Below, piece after piece: positions 35,987-44,857 of a stretch of DNA of 64,000 nucleotides (the stretch's first letter is position 1; each line of letters starts with the position of its first letter). The position numbers and the translations under genes are program-made. Below the pieces are notes generated by a model, which saw only the letters and a list, made by a program, of their open reading frames with translations, searched no databases and was not told where the DNA came from. The stretch comes from Adlercreutzia equolifaciens DSM 19450 (lineage in GTDB: Bacteria; Actinomycetota; Coriobacteriia; Coriobacteriales; Eggerthellaceae), in assembly GCF_000478885.1 (NCBI RefSeq), contig NC_022567.1, positions 1,302,001 through 1,366,000 of the forward strand. The letters are read 5' to 3'.

Positions 35987-37487
35987 CCCCATCGAAAACG
36001 GCAGTGCGCACCAAAGCGGCGTCCGTCTGTCAAGGCGGGCGCTCGGCTTCGCTTTGGCTCTGCTGCTGGCGCTGCCTTTGGGCGCGCCGGCCCGGGCCTT
36101 TGCCGACGTCCGCGGCACCGACGAGATCCTGGGCGCCTCCGTCGAGGCGCGCGGGCTGCCGGCGGTGGCCTGTCCGAACGTCACGGCGTCCTTCGCGCTG
36201 GTCATGGACGACGAGGGCACGGTGCTCTTCTCGCGGGGCGCCCTCGAGCGGTCGCACATCGCCTCCATCACCAAGATCATGACCGCCATCGTCGCGCTGG
36301 ACTCCGGCGTGCCCCTGGACAGCACGGTGACGGTGAGCCAGGAGGCCGCCTCGGTGGGCGAGTCGTCGGCGAGCCTGTGGGCGGGCGACACGCTCACCCT
36401 TGAGGCGGCGCTCGCGGGGCTCATGATCCCCTCGGGCAACGACGCCGCCATCGCCATCGCCGAGACTTTGGGCGAGGGGATGAAGACCGACGATTCGCAG
36501 ACCGCCAACGAGGCCTTCGTGGCGGCCATGAACGCCAAGGCCGCCGAGCTCGGGATGACCGAGACGCTGTTTTCCAACCCCCATGGGCTCGACATCGGCG
36601 CCTACGACAACGAAATGTACAGCTGCGCCCGCGATGTCGCCCTCATGAGCGCCTACGCCATGGGAAACGAGACGTTCCGCTCCATCGTGTCGAAGGAGTC
36701 CGCCCAGATCACCGTCACGCGCGCCGACGGCAAGCCCCAGGTCATCGACCTTCAATCCACCGATCGTCTGCTCGGCACCTACGAGGGCGCCTGCGGCATC
36801 AAGACCGGCTACACCGAGGCGGCGGGCAACTCCTTCGCCGGCGCGTGCGATCGCGGCGACGGCCTTCTGTACGCCATCGTGCTGGGCTCGCCCTCCGAGG
36901 ACGCGCGCTTCCAGGACACCGAGACGCTGTTCAACTGGGTCTACGACAACCGCGTGAGCTATGCGCTGGCCCACAGCCCCGAGACCGTGGCCTCCGCAGC
37001 TGACGGCGGTGCCGAGGTGCCGCTCATCGCCCGTGTGTCCCACAGCGCGTGGCCGGACCGCACGGTGGCGGCCACCTTCGCCGATCCCTCGGCCGCCGTC
37101 GAGGTGTTCGCGCCCGAGGGCAATGTGAGCCAGGAGATCGTCGCCGAGGAGCTGACCGGTTCGGTGGCCGCGGGGGATGTCGTGGGCGTCGCCAACTTCT
37201 ACCAGGGCAACGAACTTGTCGCCTCCCAGGACCTCATCGCCTGCGAGGATTCGCCGGCCCCCGGTTTTCTCGAGGGCATCGGCATCTGGTGGAACCGGCT
37301 GTGGGGCAACGACGCCCCGGCGCCGACCGAGGTCGTCAACGAGACGCCCCTCATCTACAGCAAGTCATCCTCTCGCGAGGATCATCAGTCCGTTGCGGCC
37401 ATCGCCGCAGGCGTCTCAGACGACGCTCCCGCTGACGGTGCCCCAAGCGGCGCGGGCGCGGGTGCCGCAGACGCCGCCAACGAGTAA
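35973..37487 (+). CDS. Serine-type D-Ala-D-Ala carboxypeptidase
   Basis: 504 residues if the TTG at 35973 is the start (GGAAGAGG nine bases upstream). I prefer this because the signal peptide follows directly (RRALGFALALLLALPLGAPA, cleaved near AFA). Penicillin-binding motifs are all present: SITK (Ser98-Lys101), SGN (154-156) and KTG (277-279). It trims the terminal D-Ala from peptidoglycan stem peptides. There is a C-terminal domain of about 150 residues and a Ser/Ala/Gly-rich tail, with a short amphipathic GIGIWWNRLWG instead of a clear membrane anchor. It lies oddly between the paaK-ACT pair and the iorAB genes. Confidence 0.88.
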   Translation: MTLLSPIENGSAHQSGVRLSRRALGFALALLLALPLGAPARAFADVRGTDEILGASVEARGLPAVACPNVTASFALVMDDEGTVLFSRGALERSHIASITKIMTAIVALDSGVPLDSTVTVSQEAASVGESSASLWAGDTLTLEAALAGLMIPSGNDAAIAIAETLGEGMKTDDSQTANEAFVAAMNAKAAELGMTETLFSNPHGLDIGAYDNEMYSCARDVALMSAYAMGNETFRSIVSKESAQITVTRADGKPQVIDLQSTDRLLGTYEGACGIKTGYTEAAGNSFAGACDRGDGLLYAIVLGSPSEDARFQDTETLFNWVYDNRVSYALAHSPETVASAADGGAEVPLIARVSHSAWPDRTVAATFADPSAAVEVFAPEGNVSQEIVAEELTGSVAAGDVVGVANFYQGNELVASQDLIACEDSPAPGFLEGIGIWWNRLWGNDAPAPTEVVNETPLIYSKSSSREDHQSVAAIAAGVSDDAPADGAPSGAGAGAADAANE

Positions 37488-37498
37488 GGAGGTGGGCC

Positions 37499-37942
37499 AT
37501 GAGCGAGCGCTGCCCCGTTTGTTCCCACGAGATTTTACCGAACGACACCGTGTGTCCCACCTGCGGATTCAAGCTGCTCGGCGCCACGCAGGCCATGCAG
37601 CCGCTCGTCATGAGCGAGACGCCGGCCACAACCGTTGAGGAGAGCGCCCCGGCCCGTGCGACGCTCAACGTCGTGCGGGGTCCGCAAGTGGGCATCAGCT
37701 TCGTGCTCACAGGCGAGCCCGTCACCATCGGCCGCAGTCCCCAGTGCACGATCTTCCTGAACGACATGACCGTCTCGCGCATGCACGCCACCATCGAGCA
37801 GGAGAACGGCTGCTACGTCATCCGCGACGCCAACTCGTTCAACGGTGTGTGGGTGAACAACGATTCCGTGGAGGCCCGTGCGCTGCGTCCGGGCGACTTC
37901 ATTCAGATCGGCACCTTCTGCATGCAGTACGAGGAGAATTAG
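37499..37942 (+). CDS. Zinc-ribbon FHA-domain protein
   Basis: 147 residues. N-terminal zinc ribbon with two CxxC pairs (CPVCSHEILP, CPTCGF), then a linker and an FHA domain (VTIGRSPQCTIFLNDMTVSR, HATIEQENGCYVIRDANSFN, GVWVNND). FHA domains bind phosphothreonine; the partner kinase is not in the window. It follows the carboxypeptidase by 11 bases, so a cell-wall or division role is possible. Confidence 0.88.
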   Translation: MSERCPVCSHEILPNDTVCPTCGFKLLGATQAMQPLVMSETPATTVEESAPARATLNVVRGPQVGISFVLTGEPVTIGRSPQCTIFLNDMTVSRMHATIEQENGCYVIRDANSFNGVWVNNDSVEARALRPGDFIQIGTFCMQYEEN

Positions 37943-37987
37943 GGCCGCGCACGCGACGGCGGGCGCCGAAGGGAGAGGAAGAGACAT

Positions 37988-39712
37988 ATGGAGCTGATGA
38001 GCGGCAACGAGGCCATCGCCCAGGGAGCCTGGGAGGCGGGCTGCACCATCGGCGTGGCCTACCCGGGCACGCCGTCGACGGAGACGCTGGAGGCCTTCGC
38101 CAAGAAGGAGGGCGTCTACGCCGAGTGGTGCGTGAACGAGAAGGTGGCCGTGGAAGTGGGCATCGGGGCCTCGGCCGCCGGCGCACGGGTGCTCGCCACC
38201 ATGAAGCATGTGGGCGTGAACGTGGCGGCCGATCCGCTGTTCACGGCCGCCTACACCGGCGTGGGCGGCGGCATGGTCATCTTGGCCGCCGACGACCCGG
38301 GCATGTACTCCTCCCAGAACGAGCAGGACTCGCACTACTACGCTCAGGCCGCCGCCATCCCGTGCCTCGATCCGGCCGACTCCGCCGAGGCTTTGCGCTT
38401 CACCCGCGAGGCCTACGATATCTCCGAGCGCTTCGACGTGCCGGTGATCATCCGCTCCAGCGTGCGCATCTCCCACACGAAGACGCCCGTCGAGGCGGGG
38501 GAGCGCGCCGAGGCGCCGGCGAGGTCCTATGAGAAGAATCCGGCGAAGTGGGTCATGATGCCCGCTTTCGCCAAGCCTCGCCGCCTCGTGCAGCTGGATC
38601 GCATCGATAAGCTGCGCCAGTGGGTGGAAACCTGCCCCTACAACGAGGTGAGGGGAGGGAAGGGCGCCATCGGCATCGTCTGCGCCGGCGCGGCCTACCA
38701 GCACGTGGCCGAGGCGCTCCCGGACGCGCGCATCTTCAAACTCGGGGTCACCTGGCCCCTTCCCGCGGCCGCGCTGCGCGATTTCGCCGACTCCGTCGAA
38801 GCCGTGTACGTCGTGGAGGAGGGCTCGGAGTACCTCAAAGACGCCGTGCGGGCCTGCGGGGTGCCGGTGAGCGAGACGCCGTGCCCCCTGCCGCGGGCCG
38901 GCGAGCTGTCGCCGGGGCTCGTGCGCGCGGCCTTCGGCCTTGAGCAGCCGCCCCATGCGCCGGCTGCGACCGATCTGCCGGGACGCCCCCCGGCGCTGTG
39001 CCCGGGATGCCCGCACCGCCTCGTGTTCAAGGAGCTCTCGAGGATGCGGGCCATCGTGACCGGCGACATCGGCTGCTATACCTTGGGCGCCCTGCCGCCG
39101 CTTTCGGCCATGGACACCACGGTGGACATGGGGGCCTCGGTCTCCATGGCCCACGGCTTCGAGCTGGCGCTGGCCGGCACGGAGCATCGTCCCATCGTCG
39201 CCGTCATCGGGGACTCCACGTTCGCCCATTCGGGCCTAAGCTCGCTCATCTCCACGGTGTACAACCGCGGCGCCGGCACGGTGTGCGTGCTCGACAACCG
39301 CACCACCGCCATGACGGGGCGCCAGGGCAACCCCTTCAACGGCGTGACCCTGCAGAACCGGCCCAGCCGCGAGTTGAACATCGCGGCCGTGGTGGCGGCC
39401 CTCGGCGTCGAGGATGTGCGCGTGGTCGATCCCAACGATGCCGCCGCCGTGCGACGGGCCCTCAAGGAGGCCACGGGCAGCGACGACATCTCGGTCATCG
39501 TGTTCCGCTCGCCTTGCGTGCTGCTCGAGCGCCACGTAGAGCCGTCGCTGTTCGTGAGCGACTCCTGCACGGCCTGCGGCGCCTGCGTCACGTTGGGCTG
39601 TCCGGCCCTCGGCCGCGACGAGACGGGCCATGCGCTCATCGATCCCGCGCTGTGCATCGGCTGCGGCCACTGCACCCAGTACTGCCGCTTCGACGCCATC
39701 GTCAAGGAATAG
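37988..39712 (+). CDS. iorA: Indolepyruvate:ferredoxin oxidoreductase, alpha subunit
   Basis: 574 residues. N-terminal pyrimidine/thiamine-binding domain (GNEAIAQGAWEAGCTIGVAY), central domain, and TPP-binding region (TGDIGCYTLGALPPLSAMD, then VIGDSTFAHSG). A C-terminal 2x[4Fe-4S] ferredoxin domain follows (CTACGACVTLGCPA and CIGCGHCTQYC). The enzyme oxidatively decarboxylates aryl-pyruvates (from Trp, Phe, Tyr) to aryl-acetyl-CoA and reduces ferredoxin; it is oxygen-sensitive and cytoplasmic. Paired with iorB 10 bases downstream. Confidence 0.95.
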   Translation: MELMSGNEAIAQGAWEAGCTIGVAYPGTPSTETLEAFAKKEGVYAEWCVNEKVAVEVGIGASAAGARVLATMKHVGVNVAADPLFTAAYTGVGGGMVILAADDPGMYSSQNEQDSHYYAQAAAIPCLDPADSAEALRFTREAYDISERFDVPVIIRSSVRISHTKTPVEAGERAEAPARSYEKNPAKWVMMPAFAKPRRLVQLDRIDKLRQWVETCPYNEVRGGKGAIGIVCAGAAYQHVAEALPDARIFKLGVTWPLPAAALRDFADSVEAVYVVEEGSEYLKDAVRACGVPVSETPCPLPRAGELSPGLVRAAFGLEQPPHAPAATDLPGRPPALCPGCPHRLVFKELSRMRAIVTGDIGCYTLGALPPLSAMDTTVDMGASVSMAHGFELALAGTEHRPIVAVIGDSTFAHSGLSSLISTVYNRGAGTVCVLDNRTTAMTGRQGNPFNGVTLQNRPSRELNIAAVVAALGVEDVRVVDPNDAAAVRRALKEATGSDDISVIVFRSPCVLLERHVEPSLFVSDSCTACGACVTLGCPALGRDETGHALIDPALCIGCGHCTQYCRFDAIVKE

Positions 39713-39722
39713 GAGGCCGTTC

Positions 39723-40316
39723 ATGGAAAATGCCACTAAGACCGTGCTCTTGTGCGGTGTGGGCGGCCAGGGAACCATCCTCGCCGCCGATTTGCTCGCT
39801 TTCAGCTGCATGAAGGCGGGGCTGCAGGTGAAGGTGTCGGAGATCCACGGCATGGCCCAGCGCGGCGGCGCCGTCACCACGGTGGTGCGCGTGGGCGAGG
39901 ACGTGAAATCCATGGTATCGGACGCGGGATGCGCCGATGTCGTCGTCGCCTTCGAAACCACCGAGGCCCTCCGCAATCTGCCCCAGCTCAAGGAGGGCGG
40001 CTCGCTCATCGTCAACGATGTGGCCATGCGGCCCCTGCCGGTGCTCACCGGCGCCGCCTCGATGCCCGAGAACGCCCGGGAGCGCCTGCGCGAGGCCGGG
40101 GCGCTGCTCATCGACGCCGATGCCATTGCGCGGGCGGCCGGCAACGCCAAATGCGCCAATGTGGTGCTCGTGGGGGCCTTGGCGGCCCGGCTCGACATTC
40201 CCGTCGAGGTGTGGGAGGAGACCGTGGCCGAGCGCGTGCCGCAGAAGACCGTCGAGGCGAACCTCGCCGCCCTGCGCGCGGGCCGAGCCGTCATCGAGAA
40301 CGAGGAGGGAAAATAG
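39723..40316 (+). CDS. iorB: Indolepyruvate:ferredoxin oxidoreductase, beta subunit
   Basis: 197 residues from ATG 39723 (AGGAGG six bases upstream). The 2-oxoacid oxidoreductase gamma/beta domain is clear: VLLCGVGGQGTILAADLLA and EIHGMAQRGGAVTTVVRVG. It completes the two-subunit aryl-pyruvate oxidoreductase with iorA. The stop is separated from the next ACT gene by a single base. Confidence 0.95.
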   Translation: MENATKTVLLCGVGGQGTILAADLLAFSCMKAGLQVKVSEIHGMAQRGGAVTTVVRVGEDVKSMVSDAGCADVVVAFETTEALRNLPQLKEGGSLIVNDVAMRPLPVLTGAASMPENARERLREAGALLIDADAIARAAGNAKCANVVLVGALAARLDIPVEVWEETVAERVPQKTVEANLAALRAGRAVIENEEGK

Positions 40317-40317
40317 C

Positions 40318-40761
40318 ATGACCGTTTCCCAGATCAGCGTATTCGCCAACAGCCGCCCGGGGCACATGAACCGGGTGCTCGACCTCTTCGAGGGCGCCGA
40401 CGTCTCCGTGCGCGGCTTCTCCGCCGCCGACACGGGGGAGTACGGCATCCTCCGCTTCATCGTCGATAAGCCCGAGGCGGCCATGGAGGCGCTTAAGGGC
40501 GCCGGCTGCGCCTGCGTTGTTTCGCCGGTCATCTGCCTGAAGCTCGTCGACGAGCCCGGCGAGCTCTCGCGGGTCATGGGTGTGCTCGCCAAATGCAGCA
40601 TCAACGTGGTCTACAGCTATTCCATGATCTCCACCTACATTGTGCTCTCCACAAGCGAGCCGGAGCGCGCCCAGGCGCTTCTGGCCGACGAGCCGGTGGA
40701 GCTCATTTCCCAAGAGGACATCGCGCGCATCGTCGCCGAGCGCGCCGCGAAGGAGGCGTAA
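40318..40761 (+). CDS. Tandem ACT-domain protein 2
   Basis: 147 residues with two ACT repeats (VSQISVFANSRPGHMNRVLD, then VICLKLVDEPGELSRVMGVL). Same layout as the ACT protein at 35555, so the two are paralogues. Probably an amino-acid-binding regulator of the neighbouring oxidoreductase/ligase (inference). Confidence 0.88.
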   Translation: MTVSQISVFANSRPGHMNRVLDLFEGADVSVRGFSAADTGEYGILRFIVDKPEAAMEALKGAGCACVVSPVICLKLVDEPGELSRVMGVLAKCSINVVYSYSMISTYIVLSTSEPERAQALLADEPVELISQEDIARIVAERAAKEA

Positions 40762-40767
40762 GGGCGC

Positions 40768-42153
40768 ATGAGCGAGGCAATGGATCCCATCGACGTGACA
40801 AAGAAGGGTGCGGCGCTGGGCGCCGCCGAGGCGGGACGGTTCGACGCCCTGCCCATTTACAAGCCGGAAATCGAGTGCGCCTCCCGCGAGGAGATTCGCG
40901 CCCTGCAGCTGGAGAAGCTGAAGGAGACCGTGGCCTACGCCTACGAGCGCGTGCCCTACTACCGCCAGAAGCTGGACGAGATGGGCGTGGCGCCGAGCGA
41001 CATCCAGACGCTCGAGGACGTGCGCAAGCTCCCCTTCACCGACAAGGCCGTGCTGCGCGAGACCTTCCCCTTCGGCCTGTTCGCGGTGCCGCTGGACGAC
41101 ATCCGCGAGCTGCACTCCTCGTCGGGCACCACCGGAAAGCCCGTGGTGGTGGGCTACACCGACGACGACATGGACATGTGGAGCGAGTGCATCGCCCGCC
41201 TCGTGCAGATGGCCGGCGTCGTGCCCGGGGACATCGCCCAGATGGCCTTCGGCTACGGCATGTTCACCGGCGGTTTCGGCCTGCACTACGGGCTGCAGCG
41301 CCTGGGCTGCGCCATGATCCCCGCGGGCTCGGGCAACACCGAGCGCCATATCCAGATGATCGAGGACTACGGCACCACCGTGCTCGTGGCCACGCCCTCC
41401 TACGCCATGCACATCTGCGAGGTGGGGGAGAAGATGGGCTACGATTGGGAGAGGTCCCCCCTCCGCGTGGGCCTTTTCGGCGGCGAGCCCTGCCCGCCGG
41501 GCCTGAAAGCCGAGATCGAGCGGCGCATGCACATCGTCTGCACCGACAACTACGGCCTCACCGAGGTCATGGGGCCGGGGGTGTCCGGCGAGTGTCTGGC
41601 CGAGCGCTACCAGCAGCACATCGCCGAGGATCACTTCCTGTGGGAGGTGATCGATCCGGAAACCGGCGAGCCGGTGGGCGAGGGCGAGATGGGGGAGCTC
41701 GTGCTCACGCCCCTTTGCAAGCAGGGCATTCCCGTGCTGCGCTACCGCACCCACGATCTGACCGCCGTGCACACCGAGCCCTGCGCCTGCGGCCGCACGC
41801 TGGCCCGTATGGACAAGGTGCGCTCCCGCTCCGACGACATGCTCATCATCCGCGGCACCAACGTGTTCCCCTCGCAGATCGAGGACGTGCTCACGGGCAT
41901 CGAGGAGGTCACGCCCCATTACCATATCATCGTGGAGACCCGCGGCGGCATGGACGCGCTCATCGTGGAGACCGAGCTGCGCCCCGAGGCCTTCCGCGAC
42001 TCCTTCGAGGCCATGGACGCCCTGCGCGCCCGTATCGCCGAGAAGCTCAAGGGCACGCTGCTCGTGGCGCCGGAGGTGCGCCTGGTCGAGCCCGGCGGCA
42101 TCGAGCGTGCCATCGGCAAGGCCAAGCACGTCGACGACCGGCGCGAGAAGTAG
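40768..42153 (+). CDS. paaK: Phenylacetate-CoA ligase family protein 2
   Basis: 461 residues, PaaK-type ANL ligase. The phosphate loop is canonical here (SSSGTTGKPVVVGYTDDDMD), with FGYGMFTGGFGLHYG, NYGLTEVMGPGVSGEC, YRTHDLTAV and the C-terminal Lys in IGKAKHVDD. An N-terminal extension of about 25 residues is absent from paralogue 1. It is last in the iorA-iorB-ACT-paaK run. It may act on phenylacetate, indoleacetate or benzoate-like acids; the sequence cannot tell which. Confidence 0.9.
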   Translation: MSEAMDPIDVTKKGAALGAAEAGRFDALPIYKPEIECASREEIRALQLEKLKETVAYAYERVPYYRQKLDEMGVAPSDIQTLEDVRKLPFTDKAVLRETFPFGLFAVPLDDIRELHSSSGTTGKPVVVGYTDDDMDMWSECIARLVQMAGVVPGDIAQMAFGYGMFTGGFGLHYGLQRLGCAMIPAGSGNTERHIQMIEDYGTTVLVATPSYAMHICEVGEKMGYDWERSPLRVGLFGGEPCPPGLKAEIERRMHIVCTDNYGLTEVMGPGVSGECLAERYQQHIAEDHFLWEVIDPETGEPVGEGEMGELVLTPLCKQGIPVLRYRTHDLTAVHTEPCACGRTLARMDKVRSRSDDMLIIRGTNVFPSQIEDVLTGIEEVTPHYHIIVETRGGMDALIVETELRPEAFRDSFEAMDALRARIAEKLKGTLLVAPEVRLVEPGGIERAIGKAKHVDDRREK

Positions 42154-42185
42154 CCCGGTTTTAAGACTGCGTCGGAAAGGTTTCA

Positions 42186-43145
42186 TTGGCTATGACGGAA
42201 AGCGGCGCGACAGAGGCGGCACCCGTCGTCGGCCGCTTCGCGCCGTCGCCGACCGGGCGCATGCACGCGGGCAACATCTACGCCGCGCTCATCGCATGGC
42301 TCGTGGCGAAGTCCCAGGGCGGCCGCATGGTGCTGCGCATCGAGGATCTCGACCGCGAGCGCTCGAAGGCCGCCTACATCGATCAGATCCAGCGTGATTT
42401 CGAGGCCCTGGGCCTCTTCTGGGACGAGGGGCCGTACTTCCAGCATGATCGCGACGAAGCCTATGCCGAGGCATTCGCGCGCCTTGAGACCCAGGGGCTT
42501 TTGTACCCGTGCTTCTGCACGCGGGCCGACCTTCACGCCGCCTCGGCGCCCCACCGGGGCGAGAAGCTCGTCTATGCCGGCACCTGCCGCCATCTGTCGG
42601 CCGCGGAGGTGGAGGCGCGCCGGGCAGCGGGGCGCACGCCGGGCTGGAGAGTTGCCGTGGACGGCCGCACGATCGCCTTCGAAGACCTCGTTCAGGGAAC
42701 CTACTCGCAAAAGCTCGACCGCGACTGCGGCGACTTCCTCATACGCCGCTCCGACGGTGCGTTCGCCTACCAGCTGGCAGTGGTGGTGGACGATGCCGCC
42801 CAGGGCGTCAATTCAGTCGTGCGCGGCGTTGATCTGCTTTGCTCCACGCCGCAGCAGCGCTACCTCCAGGATCTTCTCGGGCTGTCGCACCCCGCCTATG
42901 CGCACGTTCCGCTGCTCGTGGCCGAGCAGAATCGGCGCCTCTCGAAACGCGATCGGGATGCGGCCTTAGACGAGCTGCTGGCCCGGTTCGGAAGTCCGCG
43001 AGCCGTCATCGGACATATCGCGGCGGTGGCGGGACTTGTTCCCGAAGAGGCGCCGGCGACGCCGGAAGAGCTGCTGAAGGACTTCTCGCTGGAGCGTTTT
43101 CGCGATGGACTGCCCGATCTCGTGCAGATTCCCTGGCGCTCCTAA
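42186..43145 (+). CDS. gluQ: Glutamyl-Q tRNA(Asp) synthetase
   Basis: 319 residues, a GluRS-like protein without an anticodon-binding domain. FAPSPTGRMHAGNIYAALIA carries the HIGH-like site, and the zinc-binding region CFCTRADL...YAGTC is typical of GluQ-RS (YadB). The KMSKS-like loop reads RRLSKRDRD. It attaches glutamate to queuosine in tRNA-Asp. TTG 42186 has GGAAAGG five bases upstream; ATG 42192 is an alternative. Convergent with menA; the two stops overlap. Confidence 0.9.
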   Translation: MAMTESGATEAAPVVGRFAPSPTGRMHAGNIYAALIAWLVAKSQGGRMVLRIEDLDRERSKAAYIDQIQRDFEALGLFWDEGPYFQHDRDEAYAEAFARLETQGLLYPCFCTRADLHAASAPHRGEKLVYAGTCRHLSAAEVEARRAAGRTPGWRVAVDGRTIAFEDLVQGTYSQKLDRDCGDFLIRRSDGAFAYQLAVVVDDAAQGVNSVVRGVDLLCSTPQQRYLQDLLGLSHPAYAHVPLLVAEQNRRLSKRDRDAALDELLARFGSPRAVIGHIAAVAGLVPEEAPATPEELLKDFSLERFRDGLPDLVQIPWRS

Positions 43146-44071
43146 AGCAGGAGGGCGGCGGCGTAGAATGCGCCCAGAGCCACGTTCACGCTGCAGATCT
43201 GGCCCATGGCGCCGATGCGCGTGGGCGCAGCGAGCGGATTTTTCCACAGGCCCATCATGAGGGGGTAGCAGCCGAGCGCCAAGAAGGGGAGCACGACGAT
43301 GCCCCGGGGGAACCAAATGCCGATGATGGCGAGGCTGGCGAGAACCCAAACGACCATGAGGGCGTGGTAGAGGGTGCGCGCCTTTTCTCGGCCCAGCAGC
43401 ACCGGCAGCGTGCGGCGGGATGCCTCGATGTCCTTCTCGATGTCGCAGGTGTTGTTCGTCATCATGATGAGGCCCACGCCGATGATCGTGGGCGTGGCCC
43501 AAAGGAGCGCCATGAACGTGAACGTGCCCGAGAGCACCTGGTAGCATGCCAGCGGAATAAGACCGCCCATAACGATGCCGCTCACCGCCTCGCCGACGGG
43601 AAGGTAGGAGAGAGGCGTCTTGCCTCCGGAGTACATCACGACGATGACGGCTCCGATAAGCGCGATGACGAGGGGAACGGGACCTGTCTTCCAAACAACG
43701 TACAGGCCGAGCAGGAAGGCCACGGCCAGAAAGCCGATGGCCAGCCCGAGGGCCGAGCGCGGATTGACGTCGTTGTAGACGAGCACCGAGTCGGAGGCCT
43801 CCACGTTGTCCTCGGCCGTATCGGTTCCCTTGATGAAGTCGAAGTAGTCGTTGAAGGTGTTCACGGACGCCTGCATGAGGATGCAGATGAGGAGCAGAAG
43901 CCACGCCATGCCCACGTCCAGCGACCCGGTGTTGGCCAAGGCGCAGGCGGTGGTCACGAGCACGGGCATGATGGCCGCCGGCCAGGTATGGGGCGCGGCC
44001 AACTGAAGAGCGAGGCGAGGGGAGAGGGGAGTCGTCGCTCCCCCGCTGTTCGGTTTCGTATGGGAACCCAT
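43142..44071 (-). CDS. menA: 1,4-dihydroxy-2-naphthoate prenyltransferase
   Basis: 309 residues, about eight hydrophobic segments, UbiA superfamily. The two Asp-rich motifs are present (FNDYFDFIKGTD and NNTCDIEKDIEASRR). MenA attaches the polyprenyl chain to make demethylmenaquinone, the quinone expected to serve anaerobic respiration in this group. The N-terminus is Ser/Pro-rich before the first membrane segment. Its stop overlaps that of gluQ on the other strand. Confidence 0.9.
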   Translation of the reverse strand: MGSHTKPNSGGATTPLSPRLALQLAAPHTWPAAIMPVLVTTACALANTGSLDVGMAWLLLLICILMQASVNTFNDYFDFIKGTDTAEDNVEASDSVLVYNDVNPRSALGLAIGFLAVAFLLGLYVVWKTGPVPLVIALIGAVIVVMYSGGKTPLSYLPVGEAVSGIVMGGLIPLACYQVLSGTFTFMALLWATPTIIGVGLIMMTNNTCDIEKDIEASRRTLPVLLGREKARTLYHALMVVWVLASLAIIGIWFPRGIVVLPFLALGCYPLMMGLWKNPLAAPTRIGAMGQICSVNVALGAFYAAALLL

Positions 44072-44126
44072 GTTCGATTTCTCTTTTCGTCGTGAGAAGC
44101 GTTATCGATTACCTGGCATTATAGAA

Positions 44127-44152
44127 GAAGGGCGCCCCAATGGAGCGCCCTT
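44127..44152 (-). terminator. Terminator after the lipoprotein gene
   Basis: GAAGGGCGCTCC / GGGGCGCCCTTC (one mismatch) on the minus strand, followed by a T-rich stretch, between the lipoprotein stop and menA. Confidence 0.6.
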
Positions 44153-44179
44153 CAAGGGGTTTGCGCGTTGACGGCGCGT

Positions 44180-44779
44180 TTAGTTGGTCATCAGCGCGGC
44201 CGCGATGTCGCCCGAGGTGGACGAGGCCGGCTCCCAGGTGCCGTCGACCTTGGTATAGGTGATGGTGATGGGCTGAGTGGCCGCCAGCTCGACGCCGTCG
44301 AGGGAGCCGATGACGATCTCGCCGATCTTCTGGTTGATCTCATCGTTGGAGAGAGCGGCAAGAGCATCGGGATCGGCGGTGACCTCGTCCACGGCCGTCT
44401 GCAGCGCCTGCAGGTAGCCGGTATAGCTCTTGCAGGTAAGGGTGATCTGGGCCGTGGCGCTGTCGCCGTCGACATTGATCGAGTCGATCGTGTAATCGAA
44501 GCCGCTCAGGTAGGACTTCATGAACTCGACGCCGTCGATGCCGTAGACCGAAAGCTGGCTCATGTCGATGGACTCGGAGAACTCGTTGACGAACGCGTCG
44601 TCGATGTTCTTAATGCTGTCCAGTTCGGACGAGAGCGAAGCGCGGATGGCGTCTTCATCGCTCGCGCCGCTCGAGCAACCGGCCAATCCGACCATTCCAA
44701 TGGAAAGCGCCAAAAGAGCAGCGAGGGTCACTATAAAACCCTGTATAGTTGATCGTGATTTCAATTTTACATAATCCAT
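44180..44779 (-). CDS. Predicted lipoprotein interrupted at its 5' flank by the prophage
   Basis: 199 residues with a signal peptide and lipobox GLAGC (Cys35). The mature part is about 160 residues of helix-then-strand pattern (SSELDSIKNIDDAFVNEFSE, ending ITITYTKVDGTW), similar to small NTF2-like or DUF5105-type lipoproteins; no function assigned. Its start codon and first five codons lie inside the dif-like site at 44764-44791. The prophage therefore replaced everything upstream of about base -12 of the gene. The Shine-Dalgarno-like GAAAGG survives because it is part of the att repeat. The original promoter is now beyond the right end of the prophage. Confidence 0.8.
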   Translation of the reverse strand: MDYVKLKSRSTIQGFIVTLAALLALSIGMVGLAGCSSGASDEDAIRASLSSELDSIKNIDDAFVNEFSESIDMSQLSVYGIDGVEFMKSYLSGFDYTIDSINVDGDSATAQITLTCKSYTGYLQALQTAVDEVTADPDALAALSNDEINQKIGEIVIGSLDGVELAATQPITITYTKVDGTWEPASSTSGDIAAALMTN

Positions 44780-44791
44780 ATTATCAGCCTT
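44764..44791 (-). other. dif: dif-like site / left attachment site (attL)
   Basis: On the minus strand: XerC-type arm AAGGCTGATAA, six-base centre TATGGA, XerD-type arm TTATGTAAAAT. The XerD arm differs from the general bacterial consensus TTATGTTAAAT at one of 11 positions. The 19 bases TCCATATTATCAGCCTTTC (44775-44793) are repeated exactly at 50228-50246. Confidence 0.85.
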
Positions 44792-44857
44792 TCATAATGT
44801 CGGTGTTACGGAGCGCAGAGGGCGCTTCCGAGTATTTTACCCGAAAGGATGGTAGTT

